A stretch of 64,000 bases of DNA from Tolypothrix brevis GSE-NOS-MK-07-07A (GCA_019358985.1 JAHHIJ010000013.1:94788-158787); one strand, 5' to 3'. Positions 1 through 9,628 are shown, counted from the first letter of the stretch. The notes: a model not told the origin generated them from the letters alone. Numbers and translations: made by a program.

Positions 1-864
1 GCGAGTTTCTATACCTCCTGTATCTGTAAACTTGATGGCATTACCGATTAAGTTGCTGAAAACGCGCCGTAATTCCAAGCGATCGCCTTTAATTACAGCA
101 GCATTTTCACTTACTTTTTCTAAAGCGCTAGTATCTACTTTTAAAGTTAAACCTTTATCGTTAGCAATTGGATTTAATTCTTCAACTACTTCAATTAGCA
201 TTTCTAGTAAATTGCAAATTTCAGAATTCAAGGTCTTTTTACCAGCTTCAAACCGATAAACTTCTAGCAGATTGTTCACCATCTGCGTCAAATTTTGGTT
301 GCTGCGAATCATCACAGCGATCGCTTGTTTCATTTCTGGCGAAATCTTGCAGAAAATCTCTTGCTGAAACAAACTCAACATCCGATCTGATGCTACTAAC
401 GGAGTTCGCAAATCATGAGTCATCCGCGATACAAAGTCTTCTCGCTGACGTGCCATTTTTTGTTGTTCGTCAAGACTGTGTTTCAGACGTAGAAGCGATC
501 GCACTCTTGCTAGTAACTCATCTGTATCAAATGGTTTTCTAATAAAATCATCCGCTCCCGCATCCAAACCTTCAACAACGCTAGATTCAGTAAAAGCTGT
601 AATTAGCAGAATCGGTATATAAGGCAATCGCGTGTTATTACGTATGCGTCGTGTGACTTCATATCCATCTATCCCCGGCATCATCACATCAAGCAAAATC
701 AAATCTGGTGGCGATTCTATAATTTGCTGCAAAGCAGTTATTCCATCTGCGACTAAATCTATCTCAAATCCTTCACTTTCTAAAATTGTCTCAACGAGGA
801 TGAGATTATCTGGAGTGTCATCAACAGCGAGAATACGATCAATTTTTAAACTTTCAACAGACAT
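1..864 (-). CDS. Response regulator-histidine kinase, 3' end beyond the window
   Basis: The reading frame opens at ATG 864 and stays open to base 1, giving the first 288 residues. It starts with a receiver domain (residues about 8-125) with acidic pair D15-D16, phospho-acceptor D59 in LLDVMM and the lysine of RKPFD. A HisKA dimerisation domain follows with the phosphorylated His near 150 (MTHDLRTPL), then the start of an HATPase domain with an N-box like NLIGNAIKF. This is the receiver-first hybrid layout common in cyanobacteria: the receiver probably controls the attached cytoplasmic kinase. No sensor or membrane segment is visible. It lies 36 bp after another receiver-kinase gene on the same strand, so co-transcription is likely. 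The signal is unknown. Confidence 0.9.
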   Translation of the reverse strand, partial: MSVESLKIDRILAVDDTPDNLILVETILESEGFEIDLVADGITALQQIIESPPDLILLDVMMPGIDGYEVTRRIRNNTRLPYIPILLITAFTESSVVEGLDAGADDFIRKPFDTDELLARVRSLLRLKHSLDEQQKMARQREDFVSRMTHDLRTPLVASDRMLSLFQQEIFCKISPEMKQAIAVMIRSNQNLTQMVNNLLEVYRFEAGKKTLNSEICNLLEMLIEVVEELNPIANDKGLTLKVDTSALEKVSENAAVIKGDRLELRRVFSNLIGNAIKFTDTGGIETR

Positions 865-900
865 GACTTACCGACTTTTTTGAGAGGAATTTTAGAGTTT

Positions 901-2208
901 TTAGTTTTGGTATCTCAGCGATGTTTTGCTTTGCTGAGGATACTCAGAATTTTGATTATCTTGATTATTTAATCTAGGTTCTGTGGGATTTTCGTCTTTA
1001 TTTAATAATGATATTTGACGTGGTATTTCAATGCGAAACATTGAACCATGACCCAACTTACTTTCAATAATAATTTTGCCGTCCATCATTTGCACCAGTG
1101 AATCTATAATTGCCAAACCCAAACCTGTACCGGGATATTTGCGGGTGGTGCTTTGATCGACTTGCTGAAATGCTTCAAAAATATGACTTAAATCTTCGGC
1201 AGCAATACCAATACCTGTATCACGAATAGCGATCGCTATTTGATTTTGTCCTATTTCTTTAATATCGATCCAAATACACCCATACTCTGTAAATTTAATC
1301 GCGTTTGAAAGCAAATTCGTCACAATTTGTCGCACACGCACTGAGTCATTAAACACCATCGGGTTTTGCAACTGATTTTGAACCAGCACCATCAGTTTTT
1401 TGGCTTCTGCTAGAGAACGCATTTCTGCGACTGTGGCATTAACTATCTTTGATAAATCAAAGATTCCTGGCTTTAATTCTAGATGTCCGGCTTCTAAATT
1501 AGAAAAATCGAGAACTTCGTTGAGCAGCACGAGTAAATTTTTGCCATTATTTAAAATTCGCTGCACCATATCTTTTTGCCCAAGCGTAAGTTCCCCAGAC
1601 TTGGGACGCAGCAATAATTGCGAAAACCCAATGATAGCATTTAATGGTGTCCGCAACTCATGAGATATTCTGGCTAAAAACTGAGTTTTCAGCCGCGATG
1701 CTTCTAATAACTTCAGGTTTTGTAACTGAATTTGTTGGCGTTGTTTTTCCAGTTCATAATTTTTCCGAATCAGTTTCTCGTTAGTTTCTCGGATTTGTCT
1801 GTCTGCCAAGGCTATCTGTATTTCTGCGCGATAAACTCGGATGGCATTCCGCAGAACTTGCGCCAGAATTTCTGAGGATACTCTAGATTTAGACAGGTAA
1901 TCAGTAGCACCAGCTTTCATCAATTCCACAGCGATTTGCTCATCTCCTTGACTGGTGAGAACTACTAAGGGAACTTTGATTTTTGCTTTTCGTATTCTTT
2001 GGATCAGCGTTAAACCGTCTTCGTCTGGTAGACGATAGTCGAGAAAAATGCAGTCATAGCTATTATTATTTAGGGCAGCCATCGCACTTTCACAGTCTTC
2101 GACTTCCGACAGTTCCATCCGCACACCGGCTTTTGTCAGAGCGCGACGCACAGCCATGCGATCCTCTGCGTCATCGTCTACTAGCAAAATTGAGAGGGTT
2201 TCTTCCAT
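901..2208 (-). CDS. Response regulator-histidine kinase (REC-HisKA-HATPase)
   Basis: A 435-residue soluble hybrid kinase. The receiver spans residues 5-125 (acidic cluster DDD near 11-13, phospho-acceptor D57 in IFLDYRL, lysine in LSKSR). A coiled-coil linker covers about 130-172. The HisKA has its phospho-His at 183 (ISHELRTPL). The HATPase carries N-box NLLSNAIKF, G1 box DTGIGI and G2 box GTGLGLAI. The C-terminal 30 residues are polar and probably disordered. It is the upstream gene of a pair with the kinase starting at 864, so the two probably act in one relay. No input domain other than the receiver is visible, so it is presumably driven by phosphotransfer from another kinase. Confidence 0.9.
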   Translation of the reverse strand: MEETLSILLVDDDAEDRMAVRRALTKAGVRMELSEVEDCESAMAALNNNSYDCIFLDYRLPDEDGLTLIQRIRKAKIKVPLVVLTSQGDEQIAVELMKAGATDYLSKSRVSSEILAQVLRNAIRVYRAEIQIALADRQIRETNEKLIRKNYELEKQRQQIQLQNLKLLEASRLKTQFLARISHELRTPLNAIIGFSQLLLRPKSGELTLGQKDMVQRILNNGKNLLVLLNEVLDFSNLEAGHLELKPGIFDLSKIVNATVAEMRSLAEAKKLMVLVQNQLQNPMVFNDSVRVRQIVTNLLSNAIKFTEYGCIWIDIKEIGQNQIAIAIRDTGIGIAAEDLSHIFEAFQQVDQSTTRKYPGTGLGLAIIDSLVQMMDGKIIIESKLGHGSMFRIEIPRQISLLNKDENPTEPRLNNQDNQNSEYPQQSKTSLRYQN

Positions 2209-3038
2209 CGGCTTGAGTTATCGCTTTCAAATAAAGGTTTAGATGTAACATTTCTCTTTTCAAATCCACCAGGGTAATTTTATCTTTATATGTTATTTTC
2301 AATTTTTACGTTGGCAGAAACTGATAACTGTTAACTTTTAACCAGTTTCAACTCAAAAGTCTACCTAATGATTTGTTTTTTGATAGCGTTTCACCTCGTC
2401 ATCCTCCATTAGTCGTATATTAATCGCGTTTTCTGGCATTTTCTTGGATATAAATTAGCAACACCAGAAATTATACTTTAGTATGTTTACTCTAAATCGC
2501 CTTGGAGGATAATACTTAATTATTCGCTGTTTAGTGCAGATAATACAACTATTAGCAATTATCCCATTCACAATGATTATCTCTAAGAAACTCTCCTGGA
2601 AACAGTGTATTATAAAATACAGCATCATCAAGCTAAACCCAATTCTAGATAAATAGGCGATCGCTTGTCTTCACCCATTAGTGAGACTTATATATAAACT
2701 TTTGTTGATCGAAACTTTCAGAGGAATGAGCGCAAAACTGTCATTCTGTTCCCGTAGTCTTCTGTGCAGGGTACGTAGGAAGCAATTTGTAAATATATCC
2801 ACGGCTATGCTTATTATGGGTTGCCCGAAACCCTTGATGAGACTACCAAGTGCTACGTCTCTACGTCTTTTCTACTAGATTTTTGCTTTCATACCAGAAT
2901 AAAAAGAAAAAGCAATTACTTCTATCGGTGGATGCATGTTGGTAAAAAAATCATCTATCTTAAGTTTTGAAATTAAGATAAATTGATCGCGAAAGGTCGT
3001 AACTTAATATATATAATCAGGAGAAAGTGGATATAACT
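2209..3038. other. Intergenic region, divergent genes
   Basis: About 830 bp between the divergent kinase and NarL-type regulator genes. It is AT-rich, with one HIP1 site near 2660 and a degenerate copy of the dispersed palindrome at about 2839-2864. A 65-codon open frame (2681-2878) reads through that repeat and has no convincing start or family. Promoters for both flanking genes must lie here. Confidence 0.6.
2983..3010 (+). promoter_or_regulatory. Possible sigma-70 type promoter of the NarL-type regulator
   Basis: TTGATC (2983-2988) and TAATAT (3005-3010) are separated by 16 bp. An AGGAG at 3019-3023 follows, so the leader would be very short. By eye only; AT-rich DNA gives many such matches. 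Confidence 0.3.
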
Positions 3039-3761
3039 ATGAGCGAAATTAAAATAGTTCTCATTGAAGACCATGATTTAACAAGAATGGGACTACGGGC
3101 AGCATTACAGTCTCATAGCGAACTTGAAGTGATTGGTGAAGCGGCAAATGCTACCCAAGGACTAAAACTTTTGCAAACCACTAAGCCGGATGTGGCAGTT
3201 GTGGATATTGGTTTGCCGGACATGGATGGAATTGAACTCACCAAAAAGTTTAGAAGTTTCCAAGAAGAGACAGGAGACCACGGAACGAAGATCCTCATCC
3301 TGACAATGGAACATTCAGAGGACGCGGTGCTTGCTGCTTTTGCGGCGGGTGCAGACTCATATTATATGAAGGATACCAGCATTGATAGATTAATGGAAGC
3401 GATCCAAGCGACTTACGAAGGTAACTCGTGGATCGATCCAGCGATCGCTAACGTTGTATTGCGGCAAATGCGTCAAGGTTTGCCAGAAGATAACCCACAG
3501 TCAAGTCAGCCAAAGACCGTCAAAATTGAAGCGCTAGAGACTGAATACGAGCAAGTTTTACAAACCTACCCCCTGACTCAACGAGAATTAGAAATCCTAG
3601 AGTTGATTGTTGGTGGTTGTAGCAATGGGCAGATTGCTGAAAAACTCTATATTACAGTTGGGACAGTTAAAACCCACGTTCGCAATATCTTAAACAAACT
3701 CTGCGCTGATGACCGTACTCAAGCAGCAGTTCGCGCTTTGCGTTCCGGTTTAGTCGCATAG
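3039..3761 (+). CDS. NarL/FixJ-family response regulator
   Basis: A two-domain DNA-binding regulator of 240 residues from ATG 3039. The receiver (1-125) has the acidic pair E10-D11, phospho-acceptor D56 (VVDIGLPDMDG) and lysine in YMKDTS. A linker of about 40 residues leads to a LuxR-type helix-turn-helix (about 175-235) with the expected LTQRELEIL and GTVKTHVRNIL signatures. An in-frame GTG at 3027 would add four residues but sits only 3 bp from AGGAG (3019-3023), while ATG 3039 fits the family N-terminus; the spacing is imperfect for both. The gene is monocistronic and divergent from the two hybrid kinases, which are candidate partners by proximity only. Target genes are unknown. Confidence 0.88.
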   Translation: MSEIKIVLIEDHDLTRMGLRAALQSHSELEVIGEAANATQGLKLLQTTKPDVAVVDIGLPDMDGIELTKKFRSFQEETGDHGTKILILTMEHSEDAVLAAFAAGADSYYMKDTSIDRLMEAIQATYEGNSWIDPAIANVVLRQMRQGLPEDNPQSSQPKTVKIEALETEYEQVLQTYPLTQRELEILELIVGGCSNGQIAEKLYITVGTVKTHVRNILNKLCADDRTQAAVRALRSGLVA

Positions 3762-3799
3762 GGAGCATGTGATATCAATCAGGCATAATCACACATCTT

Positions 3800-3826
3800 G
3801 TAGAGACGTTCCGATGGAACGTCTTT
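3800..3826. repeat. Dispersed palindromic core copy
   Basis: GTAGAGACGTTCC and its inverted partner around a GATG-like centre. It lies between convergent genes and could form a hairpin in either transcript. Confidence 0.75.
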
Positions 3827-3868
3827 GCTCTTTACCCCAACCGATTTTGCTCTTTACCCCAACCGATT
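3825..3868. repeat. 22-bp tandem duplication over a stop codon
   Basis: Two direct copies of a 22-bp unit (3825-3846 and 3847-3868) containing CTTTACCCCAACCGATT. The second copy holds the stop codon and last codons of the minus-strand glycosyltransferase-like gene; the first copy lies just downstream of it. Confidence 0.85.
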
Positions 3869-5281
3869 CTGCAAGCATTCGGCAATACGTCTTGCGGCAC
3901 CAGGTTTACCCATGCGTCGAAAGCCATTATCAGCCATCGCTTGAAGTTTATCTGGATCGTTAAAAAGCGATCGCACGACTTGACCGACTTGTGCAGCTTG
4001 CTCTACTAAAATTAAAGATGAACCCAACAGACGGCTTTGTGCTTCCGCAAATCCAGGGTTATATTGTGGACCATTTCCCGGAATAGCGATGGCAGGTTTT
4101 CCCAAACCGATAAATTGTTCTGTGGCTGTCCCTGCCATTGCGATCGCTAAATCTCCTAAATGCAAGCAGTCATTATAAGCTTGTTGAGTCAAAATAGTAT
4201 ATGCATTTTTTGACTTAAAAGTCAAGGCATTTTTATCAGAAATTTGTACCGGAGATTCAGAGCAAAGATACCAGCCAAGAGAATGCAGAGATTGACGTAA
4301 AATGTTCAAGTCTAAACTCGATGCGATCGCACCTAAAAAGACTATACTTCCAGTGTGTGAAAGCAAACCGGGTTTTGAGTAACTTTCCATCACTGAAGAA
4401 ACAGCAACCATAATTTGTTCCCAATTCCCATAAGCTTCTGGTGGACGAGAACCAGGTAAAAGAGTTACAATCAACGGACGAATTATTTCTTGTTGTTCAG
4501 CATCACCACGATAAAATCGTCCTTGAGGAAAGCTCGGTTCAAGTCCATCCATCATCGGATTCCCCAAATCAAAAGCCGGAATAGACCACTTTTTTAAGAT
4601 TTCCGTGGTTAGCGAATCTCTGGGAAATATCGCTTTGCAGTGGGGACGACTCATCAACCAACGTTCCCAAGGATGGTAAACTGAACCGGAAAAACTTTCC
4701 CAACGTGAAGCTTTTGATTTACGTTGCAGTAACCCAACTTCATCCCGCACGTAATATTCTGATTTTGCCGTACCGATAAAAGCATAATTAGCACCGCTCG
4801 CCCAAGCAAACAATAGAGGTACAATATCCCCCACAGCTAAAATAGCACTCTTATGACCTGATTTCTTTTGCAAATTTACCCAAGTACGTACAGCTTTAAT
4901 TTGACTGCGGGTAAGTTGCAGTAAACCACCACGTACATCTCGCACTAATTGTCGTCCATCCATATAGATAAATCCACCAGAAGGCATGGTACGCACTGAA
5001 CCAATCAGGGGAATATTTAACTGTTGATAAGCATGTCCTTCACCCACTATAGGCAAAGCGAAGATATCTGGAGCGTTAGGTAGTTGCTGAAGTTCTTGCA
5101 AAATGCGGACAGCAATTACATCCTCTCCATGACCATTACTTAAAACAAGTAAACGCAAGGCAGAAGTTATAGCCGGCGAATTTAAAGCTAGGGATAACCT
5201 AAGTATATCACTCATAGAGAAACAAAAACTCATAATTAACTGTCTGTTTGAGCAAGAGGGGTGAATGGGAGTATCAATCAT
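3854..5281 (-). CDS. Lipid-A-disaccharide synthase-related protein
   Basis: Resembles the cyanobacterial/plant family of LpxB-related proteins of about 400 residues, GT-B-fold glycosyltransferase-like proteins of unclear substrate. Seen in the sequence: the N-terminal strand-loop RLLVLSNGHGEDVIA near residue 43, a central TLLPGSRPPEAY, and a C-terminal nucleotide-sugar-site-like stretch AMAGTATEQFIGLGKPAIAI with a conserved-looking TEQ and GNGPQY. The first about 40 residues look unlike the family, so a downstream Met (residue 17 or 23) may be the real start. Transcription converges on the NarL-type regulator. LpxB-like membrane glycolipid chemistry is inferred only. Confidence 0.8.
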   Translation of the reverse strand: MIDTPIHPSCSNRQLIMSFCFSMSDILRLSLALNSPAITSALRLLVLSNGHGEDVIAVRILQELQQLPNAPDIFALPIVGEGHAYQQLNIPLIGSVRTMPSGGFIYMDGRQLVRDVRGGLLQLTRSQIKAVRTWVNLQKKSGHKSAILAVGDIVPLLFAWASGANYAFIGTAKSEYYVRDEVGLLQRKSKASRWESFSGSVYHPWERWLMSRPHCKAIFPRDSLTTEILKKWSIPAFDLGNPMMDGLEPSFPQGRFYRGDAEQQEIIRPLIVTLLPGSRPPEAYGNWEQIMVAVSSVMESYSKPGLLSHTGSIVFLGAIASSLDLNILRQSLHSLGWYLCSESPVQISDKNALTFKSKNAYTILTQQAYNDCLHLGDLAIAMAGTATEQFIGLGKPAIAIPGNGPQYNPGFAEAQSRLLGSSLILVEQAAQVGQVVRSLFNDPDKLQAMADNGFRRMGKPGAARRIAECLQNRLG

Positions 5282-5370
5282 CGGCGTGGAAGCTGGAAGT
5301 TAGTATTATTCCCATTGCCTAACCTCAGTACAAAAGTACAAACTAACTCCCAGGTAATCAGGCTAAAAAC

Positions 5371-7551
5371 ATGCAAGTTTCTCCTGCCGCAATTTTGACT
5401 TTAGCTACCTTAGCGACTAGCAACGCTACTGAAGCCATAGCTGCACCTTCGACAACTCCCACTCAGCCAGAAAAAGCAGGTTTAGTAGTGCCGGTGACTC
5501 CAGAAAATACACCTGCACCGATAAAAGCGTACACGCAAAACGGGTTATCGCCAGACATCGCATCCCCAGAAACGATAGTTGTCCAACAATTTTCCCAAAC
5601 TCCGGCTAATAATAATTCAATAGTACCAACACAAGAGGTTGAGATAGGGGGACAAGGGGATAAGGAGACAGGGGGACAAGGAAAGACTTCACTTTCATCC
5701 CCTGTGGTACTAATTTCCCCCTCCTCCACTCCCCCACTCCCCCCCTCCTCCACTCCCCCACTCCCCCCCTCTTCTACTCCCCCACTCCCCCCCTCTTCTA
5801 CTCCCCCGACTAACGAAAAGGATTTAGTCATTACTGCTACAGATGTGCAGGTAGTTGGTGCGACTCCAGAATTGCAGCAAATAATTAACAGCATCATTAA
5901 AACCCAGACTGGGGGAGAAACCAGTCAAAGTCAGATAGAAAAAGATGTAGCGGCAATTTTGGATACAGGTTTATTCGCTGATGCTCGTGTAAATACTACT
6001 ATTAATCCAGGGGGATTGAGTGTGGTGTATCGAGTGCAACCATTGATAGTGCGATCGCTCCAACTTTCCGGCGCGAAAACCCTTACCTACCAAGTAGTTT
6101 TGCCACTCTTTCAACCGCAAATCGGCAAAGCCATCAGTCCGGAAGCTTTGAAGCTAGGAGTGGAACAAATTAATAAATGGTACGCTGATAAAGGTTATAA
6201 TCTGGGAAGGGTTATCTCTATTAAACCGAGCAGCGAAGGAATTTTGAGCTTAAATGTAGCTGAAGGTTTAGTGAGTAATGTCAAGTTTCGTTTTGTCAAC
6301 GACGAAGGCAATACCGTTGATAGCAAAGGTAAGCCAGTTAAAGGACGCACCAAAGAAGATTTTTTGCGGCAAGAGCTAAAGTTAAAACCGGGTCAAATTT
6401 TCCAAAACAATGTAGTTAAACAAGACTTACAGCAGTTATATAAACTGGGATTATTTGAAAGTGTCAATGTCGCCTTAGAAGGTGATGCGACAGGGGTTGA
6501 TGTAGTTTACCAACTAAAGGAACTTGGCGCACGTGGTATCAACCTGGGTGGTAATTATAATGCAGACCAAGGAATTGTCGGTACATTAAACTATCAAGAC
6601 CGAAATATCGGTGGTATTAACGATACTTTGAGTGCAAATGTTGAAGTAGGTGCGCGTGACCTTCAGTTTGATGGTAAGTATAGCAGTCCTTATCGCATAA
6701 CTAACCCCGAACGCTTTGGTTACAGCATCAACGCTTTTCGCAAGCGCGGACTTTCCGAAGTTTTTGATGGCGATGTCAAACTACCTAACGGTGACAGAGC
6801 GCGGCAAGGTAAAGTTGGTGGTAGTATAAGCTTACAGCGACCGATTGACGATTGGGATACTTCATTAGGATTTAATTACTCTCGTGTTAGTATACGCGAT
6901 CGCAATGGCACAATTGCCGCAAAAGATGAAAAGGGTAATCCACTAACTTTTAGCGGTACTGGCATCGACGATTTAGCCACCGTATCCTTCACGGCTGTTA
7001 AAGACCAACGAGATAATCCCTTTAATCCCACCAAAGGTTCGATTCTCAGTCTCAGCACAGAACAATCAGTTCCCATTGGTCTAGGCAACATTTCTATGAA
7101 TCGCTTGCGAGCAAATTATAGTCAGTTTCTCCCAGTTAAATTATATAACAGTAAGAACCCACAAGTATTTGCTTTGAATCTCCAAGGCGGCACCGTACTT
7201 GGTGATTTACCGCCTTATGATGCTTTTAACTTGGGAGGTCCCAATTCCGTGCGCGGTTACGAGGCTGGAGACGTTGGCAGCGGTCGTACTTACGTATTAG
7301 CTTCGGCAGAATATCGCTTCCCGGTTTTGCCAATCTTGGGAGGTGTACTGTTTGCTGACTTTGGCTCAGACTTAGGCAGTGGTGATACAGTATTAGGAAA
7401 TCCTGCGGGAGCGCGTAATAAACCAGGTAGTGGTTTTGGTTATGGTGCTGGTGTCCGTCTTGACTCCCCTTTGGGCTTAATTAGGGCAGATTATGGCATT
7501 AATGACCAAGGAGAAAGTCGATTGCATTTCGGTATAGGTCAGCGTTTTTAA
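5371..7551 (+). CDS. Omp85/BamA-family outer-membrane protein
   Basis: Outer-membrane beta-barrel assembly or translocation protein of 726 residues. The hydrophobic, Ala-rich N-terminus is a weak signal-peptide candidate. Residues about 155-395 contain POTRA domains (phrases such as LVVYRVQPLIV, KWYADKGYNLGRV and VDVVYQLKE). The C-terminal barrel has the family NLGGPNSVRGYEAGD motif near 620 and ends in an aromatic residue (GIGQRF). Residues about 92-147 are low-complexity Gly/Gln then Pro/Ser/Thr encoded by a G-rich/C-rich repeat that also occurs between genes. An in-frame stop at 5344-5346 limits N-terminal extension. Role: insertion of outer-membrane proteins, or TPS/Toc75-like transport, by family. 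Confidence 0.92.
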   Translation: MQVSPAAILTLATLATSNATEAIAAPSTTPTQPEKAGLVVPVTPENTPAPIKAYTQNGLSPDIASPETIVVQQFSQTPANNNSIVPTQEVEIGGQGDKETGGQGKTSLSSPVVLISPSSTPPLPPSSTPPLPPSSTPPLPPSSTPPTNEKDLVITATDVQVVGATPELQQIINSIIKTQTGGETSQSQIEKDVAAILDTGLFADARVNTTINPGGLSVVYRVQPLIVRSLQLSGAKTLTYQVVLPLFQPQIGKAISPEALKLGVEQINKWYADKGYNLGRVISIKPSSEGILSLNVAEGLVSNVKFRFVNDEGNTVDSKGKPVKGRTKEDFLRQELKLKPGQIFQNNVVKQDLQQLYKLGLFESVNVALEGDATGVDVVYQLKELGARGINLGGNYNADQGIVGTLNYQDRNIGGINDTLSANVEVGARDLQFDGKYSSPYRITNPERFGYSINAFRKRGLSEVFDGDVKLPNGDRARQGKVGGSISLQRPIDDWDTSLGFNYSRVSIRDRNGTIAAKDEKGNPLTFSGTGIDDLATVSFTAVKDQRDNPFNPTKGSILSLSTEQSVPIGLGNISMNRLRANYSQFLPVKLYNSKNPQVFALNLQGGTVLGDLPPYDAFNLGGPNSVRGYEAGDVGSGRTYVLASAEYRFPVLPILGGVLFADFGSDLGSGDTVLGNPAGARNKPGSGFGYGAGVRLDSPLGLIRADYGINDQGESRLHFGIGQRF
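5645..5812. repeat. G-rich/C-rich inverted element inside the Omp85 gene
   Basis: A G-rich arm (GGGGGACAAGG repeated) followed by an AT-richer centre and a C-rich arm of CTCCCCCACTCCCCC units. The same layout recurs between genes at 17058-17170, 22558-22616, 27017-27126 and 32986-33075. Here it is in frame and encodes a Gly/Gln then Pro/Ser/Thr linker. Confidence 0.75.
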
Positions 7552-7569
7552 TAAAATTGGGCAATTTGA

Positions 7570-7853
7570 GAAGGGGGAAAGGGTAATGAAAGGGAGAAAT
7601 TATATCATCTCAGGTTTATTACTTACAATTGTAAAGACGTTCCGCTGGAACGTCTCTACGACGGTAGTAGGTAAAGACGTTCCGCTGGAACGTCTCTACG
7701 ACGGTAGTAGGTAAAGACGTTCCAGCGGAACGTCTCTACGACGGTAGTAGGTAAAGACGTTCCAGCGGAACGTCTCTACGACGGTAGTAGGTTTTTATTA
7801 CTGTTAATTAAACGGACATGATATTATTCCCCCTTGTCCCCAGTCCCCAGTTA
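7570..7853. repeat. G/C-tract element split by the family-1 element
   Basis: A G-rich arm (AAGGGGGAAAGGG, 7570-7598) and a C-rich arm (CCCCCTTGTCCCC, 7828-7852) flank the 7602-7824 element. It looks as if the smaller element landed in the AT-rich centre of an older G-rich/C-rich inverted repeat. Confidence 0.5.
7602..7824. repeat. Family-1 small inverted-repeat element with 4 x 40-bp amplification
   Basis: Ends are ATATCATCTCAGG (7602) and CGGACATGATAT (to 7824), matching the ends of the about 103-bp elements at 35860 and 56423. The interior holds four tandem 40-bp units starting at 7631, 7671, 7711 and 7751, each a palindromic core plus ACGACGGTAGTAG. Length 223 bp equals a 103-bp element plus three 40-bp units. 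Units 1-2 have centre CCGCTGG and units 3-4 have the inverse CCAGCGG. Confidence 0.85.
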
Positions 7854-7963
7854 AGAGTCACCTACTGTATTATTAACAAATATAAAACTGTGGCGATGTG
7901 GTTTTTGCTTTTCCCACTCAAGGACTCACTGCCAAGCTGCTCATTCAGTACTTAGGATTTTCT

Positions 7964-9589
7964 ATGTTAGCAGGTACAACTTTGCAGGGGGGAAAATATA
8001 CCCTCAATCAAGAAATCGGGCGTGGGGGCTTTGGTATTACGTACAAAGCTACGCATCATTACTTACGTCACGAGGTAGTGATTAAAACGCTAAATGATAA
8101 ACTGCGACAACATGCTGATTTTACTAAGTTCGAGCGGCAATTCCAAGATGAGGCAAGGCGATTAGCTACTTGTATTCACCCGAACATTGTCCGGGTAAGC
8201 GACTTTTTTATTGAAGCCGGTCTGCCTTACATGGTAATGGAATACATTCGGGGTGAAACCTTAGGCGAGGCATTTGTTTTGCCAGGGATACCTTTACCAG
8301 AAGCTACGGCAATTCATTATATCCGGCAGATTGGTGCAGCGTTGGAGGTGGTACACAATAACAGTTTGCTGCACCGCGATGTGAAACCTGATAATATTAT
8401 CCTCCGCCAAGGAACGGCTGAAGTAGTGCTAATTGATTTTGGCATTGCGCGAGAATTTAACGGTGGTGTGAGGCAAACTCATACAGGTATGGTTTCTGAG
8501 GGTTATTCACCCATTGAACAATATCTAACGCAAGCACCACGCAGTCCAGCCACCGATGTTTATGGTTTGGCTGCAACTTTGTATGCATTATTGACAGCGC
8601 AAGTTCCTATACCTGCATTATTACGCGATCGCGAAAAAATGCATTCCCCCCGCGAACTACAACCGCACCTAAGCGCTGCTGTCAATCAAGCAATTATGCG
8701 TGGTATGGCGGTAGAATCTCGCTTTCGTCCCGCAACAGTGGCAGAATGGTTAAAGTTGTTACCTACAAATGGGCTAAGTGTTGCACCTCAATTGGCACCA
8801 ACTCACACAATTGCAACTATCGATTTATCTACTCAGCAGTACCAATCACCTCCAGATATTGCCACAAATAATACTACTGCGGCATCAACTACCGGGAATT
8901 TGACAAAAATTGCCAAAAAACTTCGTTCAGCCAAAGTTTTAATTGGTAGTGGTATAGCACTCACAGCTGCCACAATCGCTTTTGCTATTACTAGCCTAGC
9001 TTACAAATCTCAGCCGCCGCAACCATCCGCAAAGCCAGTTTTTGAACAGCCTACTACTAATGATACTTCTGCGGAAGTGCTTCCGGTGCAGATTTCGCCG
9101 TCACCGCAGGTAAAAGAAACTAGCACCCCAAAACAGAGTAATACTACCTCATCGCGAGATGAATCCGCAACCACCTACACATCAAGACGACGCAAGCGGA
9201 TTCGTCCTGTTGTTAATGATGATGAAACACCAAAACGGACTTACAGACAAACAGAAGAATCGACATCAGGCGATTCACCACAACCGCAACGTCGGCGCAG
9301 ATTCGACAACAATGAAACTTCACCTACACCTGACGCGGCGCCCTCACCATCTGTGGTTGAAAAATTACGAGCGGTACGTTCAACTCGTAATGCTTCCCCC
9401 AGCAAATCATCTTCTGATAGCGCAACTCCATCACGTCAATCTCCTATAGATCCCAATTCTGTGGTCATACCCCAAGTACAACCACCGACAGAACCAAACG
9501 GTATCGTCGTACCAACACAGGAATTGAAGCAGAATTCTTCTGATAGTCAATCTCAGAAGGATGATAAGCCAGCGGATGAGGAGAATTAA
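7964..9589 (+). CDS. Membrane-anchored eukaryotic-type Ser/Thr protein kinase
   Basis: Kinase domain residues about 10-275 from ATG 7964: glycine loop GRGGFG, ATP lysine in VVIKTL, catalytic [15 protein letters not shown] in LIDFGIA, and activation segment [10 protein letters not shown] single transmembrane helix (about 325-345, [18 protein letters not shown]) is followed by about 190 residues of Ser/Pro/Arg-rich, probably disordered sequence. ATG 7964 is preferred over GTG 7898 because AGGA stands 6 bp upstream and the 22 extra residues look foreign to the family. Such kinases phosphorylate Ser/Thr on cytoplasmic targets; the substrate is unknown. It is one of five Ser/Thr kinases within 19 kb. 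Confidence 0.9.
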   Translation: MLAGTTLQGGKYTLNQEIGRGGFGITYKATHHYLRHEVVIKTLNDKLRQHADFTKFERQFQDEARRLATCIHPNIVRVSDFFIEAGLPYMVMEYIRGETLGEAFVLPGIPLPEATAIHYIRQIGAALEVVHNNSLLHRDVKPDNIILRQGTAEVVLIDFGIAREFNGGVRQTHTGMVSEGYSPIEQYLTQAPRSPATDVYGLAATLYALLTAQVPIPALLRDREKMHSPRELQPHLSAAVNQAIMRGMAVESRFRPATVAEWLKLLPTNGLSVAPQLAPTHTIATIDLSTQQYQSPPDIATNNTTAASTTGNLTKIAKKLRSAKVLIGSGIALTAATIAFAITSLAYKSQPPQPSAKPVFEQPTTNDTSAEVLPVQISPSPQVKETSTPKQSNTTSSRDESATTYTSRRRKRIRPVVNDDETPKRTYRQTEESTSGDSPQPQRRRRFDNNETSPTPDAAPSPSVVEKLRAVRSTRNASPSKSSSDSATPSRQSPIDPNSVVIPQVQPPTEPNGIVVPTQELKQNSSDSQSQKDDKPADEEN

Positions 9590-9628
9590 AAATTAAAAAT
9601 ATGGCGCTATGGATTGGTAGGGTGCGTT

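Noticed and set aside
2681..2878. 65-codon open frame in the 2.2-3.0 kb spacer
   Set aside because: It reads through a degenerate palindromic repeat, has no ribosome binding site and resembles no family.
7631..7790. Four regularly spaced repeats as a CRISPR array
   Set aside because: The whole 40-bp unit repeats, including the part that would be the spacer. There is no cas gene, and the unit is a palindrome found singly all over the window.
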